Shown: positions 1 through 7,285, counted from the stretch's first letter. The stretch is 11,816 nucleotides of DNA from Paracoccaceae bacterium (GCA_902525995.1 CABZJG010000039.1:1-11816); one strand, 5' to 3'. The notes: a model not told the origin generated them from the sequence alone. Translations and numbers: made by a program.

Positions 1-178
1 TAGTGCTATTTAGGCTTGCATTTTGGGAAAAGTCTGTTTCGATAGTCGAATGTTCGTAATCCGAATGTTTACCGCTGATTAGCGGACTGTTCTCAACTAA
101 TACGATCGAAGGCAAATGGGGAAAATGATAACTTATGTTTGATGTTTTGCCTGATGATAAAACCGCAAGGAGGTTTAA
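1..178 (+). promoter_or_regulatory. Leader of ABC transporter operon (left copy)
   Basis: Non-coding region ahead of the substrate-binding protein gene. It contains a perfect palindrome TTCGA-tag-TCGAA at 38-50, a direct repeat CGAATGTT at 47-54 and 62-69 (15-base period), and a short hairpin CCGCT-gatt-AGCGG at 72-85. A strong Shine-Dalgarno AAGGAGG at 167-173 lies 5 bases before the ATG. The palindrome and direct repeats are candidate regulator sites by inference only; I cannot name the regulator and see no convincing sigma-70 boxes. Confidence 0.4.
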
Positions 179-1879
179 ATGAAAATCAAATCACTTATGA
201 TGGGGGCCGTTGCTGCCTGTGCTTTTGCACCCGCCAGCTTCGCTGAGCGTGGCTCAGATGGCAACGTCAGTATTATTTACTGGCAAGCACCCTCGATATT
301 GAACCCGTATCTGTCCGGGGGCACAAAGGACATCGAATCATCTAGCCTGGTCATCGAGCCTTTGGGCCGTTTTGACGAAACAGGCGCGATGGTCGCATTT
401 TTGGCAGAGGAAATTCCAACCGTTGCCAATGGTGGTGTGAGCGAAGATTTAACGTCGATCACTTGGACGCTCAAAAGCGGCCTGGTCTGGTCTGACGGAT
501 CAGCGGTCACTGCAGCGGATGTTAAATTTACGGCTGACTACTGTATGCACCCAGAAGGCGGCTGTGCGCAGTTGGCGAAATTTGACGGTGTGACATCGGT
601 AGATGTGGTTGACGATTTGACTGTTAAAGTTTCCTTCAACCAGCCTAAGCCTAATCCTTATGGGCCTTTCGTCGGCGGTCAGACCCCGATTATCCAGAAA
701 GCCCAGTTTGAAAACTGTTTGGGTGCGGCAGCGCCAAACTGTACAGATCAAAACTTCGGTCCAATTGGTACCGGTCCATTTGTCGTTACAGAATTCCGTC
801 CAAATGACGTTATTCAAATGAAAGCCAACGACAACTACCGTGATGCAAGCAAGCCTGCATTTGCAACGCTGACATTTAAAGGTGGCGGCGACGCTATGGC
901 TGCTGGCCGTGCGGTGATGGAAACAGGCGAATTTGATTATGCTTGGAACCTGCAACTTGCGCCGGACGTGATCGCAAAAATGAAAGAAGGCGGTAAAGGT
1001 ACACCGATTTCAGGATTTGGTGCTCTTGTCGAGCGTCTTGAAATGAACATGACGAACCCATCGCCTGATCTTGATGCAGATACGCGCTCTACACGCAAAG
1101 CGCCGCACCCGTTCCTCAGCGATATCAACGTACGTAAAGCGCTGTCTATGGCGATTGACCGTCCGTTGCTCGTTGAAATCGGTTATGGTCCTGCAGGCCG
1201 TCCAACCTGTGACCTAGTGCCTGCACCAGCCATTTATGCGACAGGTAACACTGATTGTTTGACACAAGATATCACAGGCGCAAACGCATTGCTCGATGAA
1301 GCAGGCTGGACGCGCGGCGGTGATGGCATTCGCGCCAAAGATGGTGTGCGTCTGTCCATTCTGTATCAAACATCAACCAACGCTGTGCGTCAGGATTTTC
1401 AAGCTCTTATCAAAGAGTGGTGGGGTCAAATCGGTGTTGAAACCGAATTGCGTAACCTGAACGCGTCTGTGTTCTTTGGTGGTGATCCAGGTTCGCCTGA
1501 TACATCCCAGAAGTTCTATGCTGATGTGGAAATGTACGCCAACGTGTTTGACGGAACCGACCCACAAGCCTATCTGGCGGCCTATCGCTGCGGCAATGAG
1601 CCAAAGCCTGAAAGCCAGTGGCAAGGTGAAAACATCAACCGTTTCTGTGATCCTGAGTATGACAAAATGATTGATGAAATGGCGCGCACCAGCGACATTA
1701 ACCGTCGTGGCGAACTGGGCCGCATGATGCAAAGCATGCTGACCAACCAGAGCTACACAATTGTTCCTCTTGTGGATCGTGGTCGTATCTCTGCGCATGC
1801 CAACTCGCTTGGCGGTGTGGTTCTGAACACCTTTGATTCAGAACTTTGGAACGTTGCGGACTGGTATCGCATCGACTAA
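179..1879 (+). CDS. ABC transporter substrate-binding protein, family 5 (peptide type), left copy
   Basis: Periplasmic binding protein that would capture an oligopeptide or similar solute and deliver it to the inner-membrane permeases encoded next to it. The first 22 residues form a signal peptide (MKIKSLMM, a hydrophobic stretch, then ASFA before ERG). The family-5 signature is clear at about residues 95-119, with TWTLKSGLVWSDG followed by TAADV, and the second conserved block NFGPIGTGPF is at about 192-201. At 566 residues it is slightly longer than E. coli DppA. Several cysteines (for example 122 and 129) could form disulfides in the periplasm. The start is fixed by AAGGAGG 5 bases upstream. 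The substrate cannot be told from sequence: this family also binds nickel, heme, opines and glutathione. An identical copy lies at 9938-11638. Confidence 0.93.
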   Translation: MKIKSLMMGAVAACAFAPASFAERGSDGNVSIIYWQAPSILNPYLSGGTKDIESSSLVIEPLGRFDETGAMVAFLAEEIPTVANGGVSEDLTSITWTLKSGLVWSDGSAVTAADVKFTADYCMHPEGGCAQLAKFDGVTSVDVVDDLTVKVSFNQPKPNPYGPFVGGQTPIIQKAQFENCLGAAAPNCTDQNFGPIGTGPFVVTEFRPNDVIQMKANDNYRDASKPAFATLTFKGGGDAMAAGRAVMETGEFDYAWNLQLAPDVIAKMKEGGKGTPISGFGALVERLEMNMTNPSPDLDADTRSTRKAPHPFLSDINVRKALSMAIDRPLLVEIGYGPAGRPTCDLVPAPAIYATGNTDCLTQDITGANALLDEAGWTRGGDGIRAKDGVRLSILYQTSTNAVRQDFQALIKEWWGQIGVETELRNLNASVFFGGDPGSPDTSQKFYADVEMYANVFDGTDPQAYLAAYRCGNEPKPESQWQGENINRFCDPEYDKMIDEMARTSDINRRGELGRMMQSMLTNQSYTIVPLVDRGRISAHANSLGGVVLNTFDSELWNVADWYRID

Positions 1880-1896
1880 AGACTAACGTTACTGGC

Positions 1897-1921
1897 TGCG
1901 CCCTTCATTTTGTCGGGCGCA
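1897..1921 (+). promoter_or_regulatory. Intercistronic hairpin between binding protein and permease B (left copy)
   Basis: A 7-bp GC-rich stem, TGCGCCC (1897-1903) with GGGCGCA (1915-1921), closes an 11-base loop and is followed by a pyrimidine-rich stretch (tctttccttt). Hairpins at this place in ABC operons commonly stabilise the upstream message or cause partial termination, so that the binding protein is made in excess over the membrane subunits. That role is inferred here from position and shape. Confidence 0.55.
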
Positions 1922-1957
1922 TCTTTCCTTTGAACTGAATTACTAAGGCGTCACTAA

Positions 1958-2965
1958 ATGCTGACATTTACAATTCGTCGTCTGCTGATCTCGATCCCGA
2001 CGCTTTTGTTCATCAGTTTGGTAATTTTTCTGCTTCTAAATCTTGCACCAAACGATCCGATGGCACAGGTGCCATTAACTGTGCCCCCAGAAGTCAAAGA
2101 AAAAATGCGCGAGGCTTTGGGCCTTGGCCAACCTATCTACATCCAATTTGCCAAATGGTTGATGCAGTTTTTCTGGATCGAACCGCAGGTGTTGATAGAT
2201 CATATTTTTGGAACAACATTTTCTGAGGGTGATCTGCGCGTGATCAGCTGGCAAACCCGTAGCCCGGTCATGGACATAGTCATCCAGAGAATTCCGCAAA
2301 CTCTCTGGGTGGTTGGAATGTCTTATGTGGTGGGCATTTTGATCGCGTTACCAATCGGTATTTATTCTGCCTATCGGCATTATTCGGTTTTTGATCAGGC
2401 CGGAACTTTTGTGACAATGATTGGCTATTCCATCCCGCCATTTTTCACAGGTCCCTTGGTTATCGTGATTTTTGCGGTGCAGCTTGGATGGTTGCCATCA
2501 ACCTACGACACTTTGCACCAAGTGATCGATTGGGACACGTTTGTTGTGCAATTAAAGCAGATGATTTTGCCGGTGATGGTGCTTGCACTGCAAACCACAG
2601 CCCAAATCAGCCGCTATATGCGTGCCTCGATGCTAGATAACCTTAATCAGGACTATGTTCGAACTGCCCGGGCCAAGGGCCTTAGCGAGTGGACAGTGGT
2701 GATGGTGCATGTGCTGCGCAATTCAATGATCCCTGTTGTGACAGTTATTGCGCTCAATCTGCCGGCTATCTTTGGCGGCGCAATCATTACGGAGCAAATT
2801 TTCAAAGTGAACGGTATCGGTCAGCAGCTTATCGGAGCAATTTATGCCAATGATCTGCCAACGGTTCAGACCCTGACCTTTATGTTCGCCTTCCTGATTG
2901 TGTTCTTTAACCTAATCGCAGATATTTTATACGGGCTTTTGGATCCGAGGATACGCTATGACTAA
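1958..2965 (+). CDS. ABC transporter permease, DppB/OppB family, left copy
   Basis: Inner-membrane subunit of the peptide-type importer, forming the translocation channel with permease C. The 335 residues match the usual length. A first membrane helix at about 9-29 is followed by a periplasmic stretch, then five further helices near 112-137, 150-175, 200-216, 257-280 and 305-327. The cytoplasmic EAA loop that docks the ATPase is at about 233-259 (YVRTARAKGLSEW, then HVLRNSMIP). The C-terminus GLLDPRIRYD is the family's typical ending. The gene starts 78 bases after the binding-protein stop, with a modest AAGG at 1945-1948, and overlaps the next gene by 8 bases (2958-2965), suggesting translational coupling. 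Identical copy at 8852-9859. Confidence 0.93.
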   Translation: MLTFTIRRLLISIPTLLFISLVIFLLLNLAPNDPMAQVPLTVPPEVKEKMREALGLGQPIYIQFAKWLMQFFWIEPQVLIDHIFGTTFSEGDLRVISWQTRSPVMDIVIQRIPQTLWVVGMSYVVGILIALPIGIYSAYRHYSVFDQAGTFVTMIGYSIPPFFTGPLVIVIFAVQLGWLPSTYDTLHQVIDWDTFVVQLKQMILPVMVLALQTTAQISRYMRASMLDNLNQDYVRTARAKGLSEWTVVMVHVLRNSMIPVVTVIALNLPAIFGGAIITEQIFKVNGIGQQLIGAIYANDLPTVQTLTFMFAFLIVFFNLIADILYGLLDPRIRYD

Positions 2966-3785
2966 CACTGCCGAGCCACTTCCTCAGCAACCCGCACGCA
3001 GCAAGTGGCGTGATGTCTGGGACCAATTCAAAAAGCACAAAGGTGCCCTAGTTGGCGGTATAATCTTTTTCACAATTGTTATGCTGGTCATGGTCGGTCC
3101 TTTTGTATGGCCATTTGAGGCCAATGAAGTGAACATCCGGTTGCGGAACCAAGGACCAAGTTGGACCCATCCGTTTGGCACTGATCAATTGGGGCGTGAT
3201 ACCTTTGCTCGGATGATTGCCGGAGGTCGAACGTCAATCACCGTTGGCATTGCTGCGATGGCGCTTTCACTGACACTTGGCACTTTGATCGGGGTGGCGG
3301 CCGGATACTATCGCCGTCTGGACGGTGTTTTGATGCGCTTTACCGATCTGTTTCTGTCCTTGCCCATCTTGCCGGTTCTGTTGGTGATGATGCTTTTATT
3401 CCGTGAGCCGCTGAGTGAAGCGTACGGTCCTGAAAGCGGCATGTTCGTTTTGATCGTGGTCTCTATCGGGATCACCAGTTGGATGCCAACAGCACGTATT
3501 GTGCGCGGTGATGTGATGGCATTGAAAGAGCGCGAGTTTGTGCTTGCAGCCCGTTCAATTGGAACCACGGACCGTAAGATTATAATGCGCCACATATTGC
3601 CCAATGTTCTGTCGCCAATATTGGTCTCTGCGACCTTGGGCATTGCCAATGCGATCATCACTGAAAGCGCCCTGTCGTTCTTGGGTCTTGGATTCCCACC
3701 TGATTTCCCAACTTGGGGCCGTTTGCTCAATGATGCGGCTCTGGCATTATCGAAGCGGTGGCCGAATTGCGCATGGCAGGCTTGA
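2958..3785 (+). pseudogene. Truncated ABC permease, DppC/OppC family, left copy with chimeric 3' end
   Basis: Residues 1-260 equal the intact permease C at 7948-8859, including the OppC N-terminal segment, the HPFGTDQLGRD motif (about 71-81) and the EAA loop (about 192-222). From base 3739 the reading frame runs into unrelated DNA and adds about 15 residues (for example LSKRWPNCAWQA) that are an out-of-frame reading of the RACo-like gene. The last 43 native residues, holding the final membrane helix and the DPRIRGR end, are missing, so the product would probably not assemble. If the left arm is an artefact, this gene does not exist in the cell. Confidence 0.9.
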
Positions 3786-4372
3786 TGGACGACAGCGGTT
3801 TGCTGGGCTCGGCCGACGCGACAGGCACGCATCGGATGATCCCGGATGGGCGCACCCATAGCTATGTTGTTCATGATGCAAGCGCGACCGGCGGACCCGT
3901 CATCTCAGTAACCCAGGGCGACATCCGCGCCATCCAACTGGCCAAATCGGCGCTTTATGCTGGCGCGCGGCTATTGATGGATAAAATGGGCGTCGATAAA
4001 GTTGACCGGGTGGTGTTGGCGGGTGCGTTTGGCGCGCATATTTCCAGCAAACACGCGATGGTTTTAGGCATGATCCCGGATGTGCCTTTGGACAAGGTTT
4101 TTTCTGCAGGCAATGCCGCTGGAACCGGCGCACGGATTGCGCTTTGCAATAAAAAGGCCCGCACTGATATCGAACGCATTGTGCGCGAGATCGTGAAGGT
4201 TGAAACCGCTATCGAGCCGAAATTTCAAGAGCACTTTGTAGCGGCCAATGCGATCCCGCATAAAACCGATACGTTTGAGGAACTAGCTAAAATTGTAAGC
4301 CTTCCGGCGGTCTCGTTCAACACAGGGGCCGACAGCGGCAAGGGCGGGCGCAGACGGCGGCGGCGGGACTAA
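3737..4372 (+). CDS. RACo-type corrinoid activation protein (ASKHA/DUF4445), 3' fragment
   Basis: C-terminal 211 or so residues of a reductive activator of corrinoid proteins. Such proteins use an N-terminal 2Fe-2S ferredoxin domain and a C-terminal ASKHA ATPase domain to reduce inactive Co(II) corrinoid back to Co(I) in methyltransferase systems; full-length members are roughly 600-700 residues. Seen here: reading in frame through the junction gives CGSGIIEAVAELRMAGLMD, the conserved glycine-rich ASKHA motif, then TQGDIRAIQLAKSALYAG, VVLAGAFGAHI and AGNAAGTGARIAL, all typical of the family. The tail ends GGRRRRRRD. The ferredoxin domain and first half are cut off at 3738. The GTG at 3758 is an internal Val codon and not a genuine start. 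The gene converges on the photolyase gene with only 12 bases between stops. Confidence 0.85.
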   Translation, partial: GSGIIEAVAELRMAGLMDDSGLLGSADATGTHRMIPDGRTHSYVVHDASATGGPVISVTQGDIRAIQLAKSALYAGARLLMDKMGVDKVDRVVLAGAFGAHISSKHAMVLGMIPDVPLDKVFSAGNAAGTGARIALCNKKARTDIERIVREIVKVETAIEPKFQEHFVAANAIPHKTDTFEELAKIVSLPAVSFNTGADSGKGGRRRRRRD

Positions 4373-4384
4373 AGACGGCCGCTG

Positions 4385-5905
4385 CTACAGAAGCTCTTTG
4401 CGTAAAACCTCTGCATAGGCGCGGTAGGTCGCTTGCTTTTCCGGATCAAACCTGTCCCAGGTTCGATAGATATTCCCCAAGCGAGGATTGCCCCGAAGCT
4501 TGTCTGAATTTCGATCCAGAAAGTCCCAGTAAAATGTATTGAACGGACAGGACCCCGGTCCAGTTTTTTCTTTGACATTATAATGACAAGACGCACAGTA
4601 GTCGGACATCTTATTGATGTAATTGCCGCTGGATGCATAGGGTTTAGAGGCCAACACACCACCATCTGCAAACTGGCTCATTCCCATTGTGTTTGGAAGC
4701 TCAATCCATTCAATGGCATCGGCGTAGACGGCCAAATACCACTCATGCACCTGAACCGGATCAATGCCTGCGATCAAAGCAAAGTTTCCGGTCACCATGA
4801 GCCTCTGGATGTGATGCGCATAGGCAGTTTCTTGGGTCTGGGTCACGGCTTGCCGCACACATTCCATTTTGGTTTCACCCGTCCAGAAAAAGGACGGCAG
4901 ATTATGATGAGCGTCTAAAAAGTTTTCGGATTTAAATTCCGGCATGCGCAACCAGTAAATGCCCCGCATATATTCGCGCCACCCCAACACTTGGCGCAAA
5001 TATCCTTCGACCGAATTCAAAGGCGCTGTGCCGTCAAAATAGGCTTGTACAATTTGGCCGCACACCTCATCTGGTTCTAACAGCCCCGTGTTGAGATAAA
5101 GCGAGATCAACGAGTGATATAGGTAGTTTTCATCGCGCAGCATCGCATCTTGGTAGGTTCCGAAATCAGTAAGGGAATACCGGATAAAATGCTCAAGAGC
5201 TTGCCGAGCCTGAGCGCGCGTCACCGCAAATTCAAACGGCTCTAAGTCACCAAAATGATCTGAGAAATGCCTATCAACATAGGACAGCACGGCTTTGGTT
5301 TCGGCATCAGGAACGAATGTAAGCGGGCCGGGAAACCTCAGCCCTTTGGGCGCTTTTTTCCGGTTGTCATGATCAAAATTCCACTGCCCGCCTACCGGGT
5401 CTTCCCCCTCCATTAAGTAGCCAGTTTTTCTGCGCATGATCCGATAGAAGTTTTCCATTCTAAGCTGCCGCCTGCCCTGCGCCCATTCTGCAAATTCTGA
5501 ACGGCTGCAGATAAAACGATCATCCTGTCGTACTTCAAAAGGGACTGCCAGCGTGCTTGAAAGCTCAGCGTATATTTCTGCTATGCGCCATTCGCCCGGC
5601 TCGATGCCCACCACTACATCTGGGCGGCATTCGGCAATTCTGGTTTGTATTTCTTCCCGCAAATTACCCTTATTGTCCGCAGCATCAATTTTTCTGTATA
5701 AAACCGTCCAGCCATCCGCACGAAGTTCATCTGCGAAGTGCCGCATAGCTGCAAAGTGATACGCGATCTTTTTTTTATGATGTGCAACATAGGTGGCTTC
5801 ACTGACCACCTCTGCCATCATAATGTGATCCGCTTTACGATCCGCAAAGCGCAGAAGTGAGGGGGAAAGTTGATCCCCCAGCAAGACGATTAATCGCGTG
5901 TGCAC
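4385..5905 (-). CDS. Iron-sulfur (6-4) photolyase / CryB-type cryptochrome
   Basis: FAD- and Fe4S4-containing bacterial photolyase of the FeS-BCP/CryPro group (Agrobacterium PhrB, Rhodobacter CryB), which repairs UV (6-4) photoproducts with blue light; CryB also affects photosynthesis-gene expression. Residues 1 to about 180 are the Rossmann-like antenna domain (LIVLLGDQLSPSL at the start), which in this group binds a lumazine chromophore. The FAD domain follows. The four cluster cysteines are present at 349, 437, 440 and 453, with spacings of 88, 3 and 13 that match PhrB C350/C438/C441/C454. The tandem His pair in YAHHIQRLM (364-365) corresponds to PhrB H365/H366. Length 506 is normal. The start is GTG with a weak AGGCGG upstream; it follows the TPR gene by 21 bases, so the two are probably co-transcribed. 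Repair versus signalling cannot be decided from sequence. Confidence 0.93.
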   Translation of the reverse strand: MHTRLIVLLGDQLSPSLLRFADRKADHIMMAEVVSEATYVAHHKKKIAYHFAAMRHFADELRADGWTVLYRKIDAADNKGNLREEIQTRIAECRPDVVVGIEPGEWRIAEIYAELSSTLAVPFEVRQDDRFICSRSEFAEWAQGRRQLRMENFYRIMRRKTGYLMEGEDPVGGQWNFDHDNRKKAPKGLRFPGPLTFVPDAETKAVLSYVDRHFSDHFGDLEPFEFAVTRAQARQALEHFIRYSLTDFGTYQDAMLRDENYLYHSLISLYLNTGLLEPDEVCGQIVQAYFDGTAPLNSVEGYLRQVLGWREYMRGIYWLRMPEFKSENFLDAHHNLPSFFWTGETKMECVRQAVTQTQETAYAHHIQRLMVTGNFALIAGIDPVQVHEWYLAVYADAIEWIELPNTMGMSQFADGGVLASKPYASSGNYINKMSDYCASCHYNVKEKTGPGSCPFNTFYWDFLDRNSDKLRGNPRLGNIYRTWDRFDPEKQATYRAYAEVLRKELL

Positions 5906-5926
5906 GGTACAGCCGCCTGAACTGAT

Positions 5927-6364
5927 TTACTGGAGAGCTTTTCCAATCGCTTTTCGCAACGCTTTGGTTTCATCACAATCAGAGCCACAATACTGCATGA
6001 GCTTGGACAAGTTCGCTTGCGCCTTCTTGATTTGGCCAAGTTCAAGGAAAAGCTCGCCTTGATACTCCAGCGCCCCTAGATGACGCGGATTTAGCGCCAA
6101 AGCCTGCTTATAGTGTTGCGCAGCTATTTCAAATTTACCCTGTTTGCGGGCGCTGAAGCCAAGAAGGTTCTGCCGATCATCCTCTAGCGCTCCACTGGTG
6201 TATTTTAGTTTTTGATAGGCATCAGCATATTTTTTTTGCTGCAGCAATTGGTTTGCGGCCTGCAGGACACCCAGCGTGGGCGTGGAGTAATCTGAGCTTC
6301 CAACTGCGCCAGCAGGCGTGACAAGCCAGAGCATCGCTATCGCGGTCCAAATAACTTTCAACAT
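5927..6364 (-). CDS. Exported TPR-repeat protein
   Basis: Small protein of about 145 residues with an N-terminal signal peptide (MLKVIWTAIAMLWLV, then PAGA before VGSS), so it is likely periplasmic. The mature part is helical, with TPR-like repeats around KKYADAYQKLKYTSGAL, GKFEIAAQHYKQALALNPRH and GQIKKAQANLSKLMQYCG. Two close cysteines (CGSDC) near the C-terminus could form a disulfide. I prefer the ATG at 6364 over the GTG at 6370, because GAGG (6373-6370) then sits 5 bases upstream and the GTG overlaps that site. It lies 21 bases ahead of the photolyase gene in the same direction. TPR domains usually mediate protein binding; no specific role can be assigned, and the link to the photolyase is by operon position only. 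Confidence 0.82.
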   Translation of the reverse strand: MLKVIWTAIAMLWLVTPAGAVGSSDYSTPTLGVLQAANQLLQQKKYADAYQKLKYTSGALEDDRQNLLGFSARKQGKFEIAAQHYKQALALNPRHLGALEYQGELFLELGQIKKAQANLSKLMQYCGSDCDETKALRKAIGKALQ

Positions 6365-6649
6365 GATCACCTCGTCAGAAAATATTCCTTAGGACTGGTG
6401 AGATAATTTTAGCGACCCGAAGGTCAAGGCCACCGCCCCTGAGTTGGACAAAAATGGAGTTTATTTAAGTCTTTAACATTTGTTTTCAGCAAGCAATCCA
6501 TGACAAATCACAGGTTATTGCCGATGTTCCATTATTATTTAAAGCCATAAGAAATTTTTATAAATATATGAATTTAATAAAACGTTATGTTTTTAAGGCA
6601 GATTATATATATTCAAAATTATTGAAATAAAATAAAATGGGAGATAAAT
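6365..6649. promoter_or_regulatory. AT-rich divergent intergenic region
   Basis: This 285-bp gap separates the leftward TPR-photolyase unit from the rightward two-repeat gene and must hold both promoters. The part near 6530-6640 is very AT-rich. On the minus strand CCTTGACC (6429-6422) is followed 15 bases later by TTATCT (6406-6401). This loosely resembles a -35/-10 pair, and the CTTG core is what RpoH-type sigmas prefer; Rhodobacter cryB is known to be RpoHII-controlled. The spacing is short, so this is only a candidate. A small GACC-CGAA-GGTC hairpin lies at 6414-6425. No ORF or RNA gene is recognisable. Confidence 0.35.
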
Positions 6650-7270
6650 ATGTCTGAAAATTTTGTCACAGTAACCGCAGCAAACTGTCCAGCAGAAAAT
6701 CGTTCTGCAGCGCTTGAGTAAATGGCAAGAGTTGCCGAAGATGCAAAATCAGCCGGAGCCAGCCGCGTCACGTACGGCGCCACCCTAAGCGGGCTCAATC
6801 CCGGCGCTTTGGTTTTTATTCAGTTTTTTGATAGCCTGTCGGGTTTTCAAAACGTCATGGGAGCGTTTGCAAATTCCTCAGCTTATGCCGGCATCTTAAA
6901 CCTTGGGGTCGAGGTTTATTTGCGAAACATAGCTAAATTAAGCGATGTTGCCTATACGCCTATCTTGGACCCAAGGCCAAATTATCTGGTGATGACCAAA
7001 GGTAAATCTGCCACCTCGAACTCGGAATTGACATCCTTAATGCAAGATTGCACCGGTGTTTTTGCAGAGAACGGTGCTCAGACTTTTCGCTTTGGCCAGA
7101 TTTTGACAGGTGACAATCCCGGCCAGTATCTGTTGGGAATTACCTATCCGTCGATGGAGGCCATTCAAAAAGCCTATGATGCGCTGCCCTCAAATCCGGC
7201 AGTGCAAAGGGTCTATTCCGCAATTGACGTCAATATGCGCTCAATAATTCAAATTCACGGAATGGCCTAG
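6650..7270 (+). pseudogene. Tandem-repeat (two α/β modules) hypothetical protein, interrupted by in-frame TAA
   Basis: The gene begins at ATG 6650 behind GGGAG (6639-6643, 6-base spacing). After 23 codons (MSENFVTVTAANCPAENRSA and three more) it meets TAA at 6719-6721, followed immediately in the same frame by ATG 6722 and 181 further sense codons. Counting from the upstream start, two halves with a 106-residue offset resemble each other: GASRVTYGATLSGLNPG near residue 36 and GAQTFRFGQILTGDNPG near 142, each followed by a hydrophobic strand and helix. The 23 upstream codons align with the beginning of the second half (NFVTVTA against NYLVMTK), so they belong to the protein. The lengths suggest two ferredoxin-like or dimeric α+β-barrel modules, by inference. 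The stop may be a nonsense mutation, a base error, or bypassed by reinitiation at TAAATG, giving a 182-residue product. Function unknown. Confidence 0.7.
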
Positions 7271-7285
7271 ATCCAAATATGAGCG

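Larger units (their letters stand above)
1..3738 (+). repeat. Left arm of a 3,738-bp inverted repeat
   Basis: This arm is the reverse complement of 8079-11816, base 1 pairing with base 11816. I compared the outer ends, the gene between-spaces and the coding sequences and saw no difference, including in non-coding bases where drift would show first. It carries the leader region, the substrate-binding protein gene, permease B and the first 260 codons of permease C. Identity stops at 3738: here the next base is C, entering RACo-like coding sequence, whereas the other arm continues with permease C. The break inside two genes marks this arm as the non-native copy. Amplification chimera, assembly fold-back or very recent inverted duplication are all possible; I favour an artefact. 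Confidence 0.97.

Noticed and set aside
500..955. Long open frame antisense to the binding-protein gene (151 codons, mirrored at 10862-11317)
   Set aside because: It lies wholly opposite a strongly supported gene, has no recognisable domain, and reads as a codon-bias shadow; the same applies to the antisense frames at 1373-1798 and 3308-3874.
2958..3785. A genuine permease C variant with a new C-terminus
   Set aside because: The last 15 or so residues are an out-of-frame reading of the RACo-like gene, and the native final helix is missing.
3758..4372. A complete 204-residue gene starting at GTG 3758
   Set aside because: The frame continues upstream through the CGSGIIEA motif to the junction, and known family members are far longer, so the GTG is an internal Val codon.
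6365..6370. GTG at 6370 as the TPR gene start
   Set aside because: The GTG overlaps the GAGG ribosome site that is ideally spaced for the ATG at 6364.
6719..6721. Stop codon recoding (selenocysteine or pyrrolysine)
   Set aside because: Those use TGA and TAG; the codon here is TAA, and no recoding element is apparent.
6722..7270. ATG 6722 as the natural start of the two-repeat gene
   Set aside because: No good ribosome site precedes it, whereas ATG 6650 has GGGAG, is in frame, and its 23 codons match the start of the second repeat. Reinitiation at 6722 remains possible.
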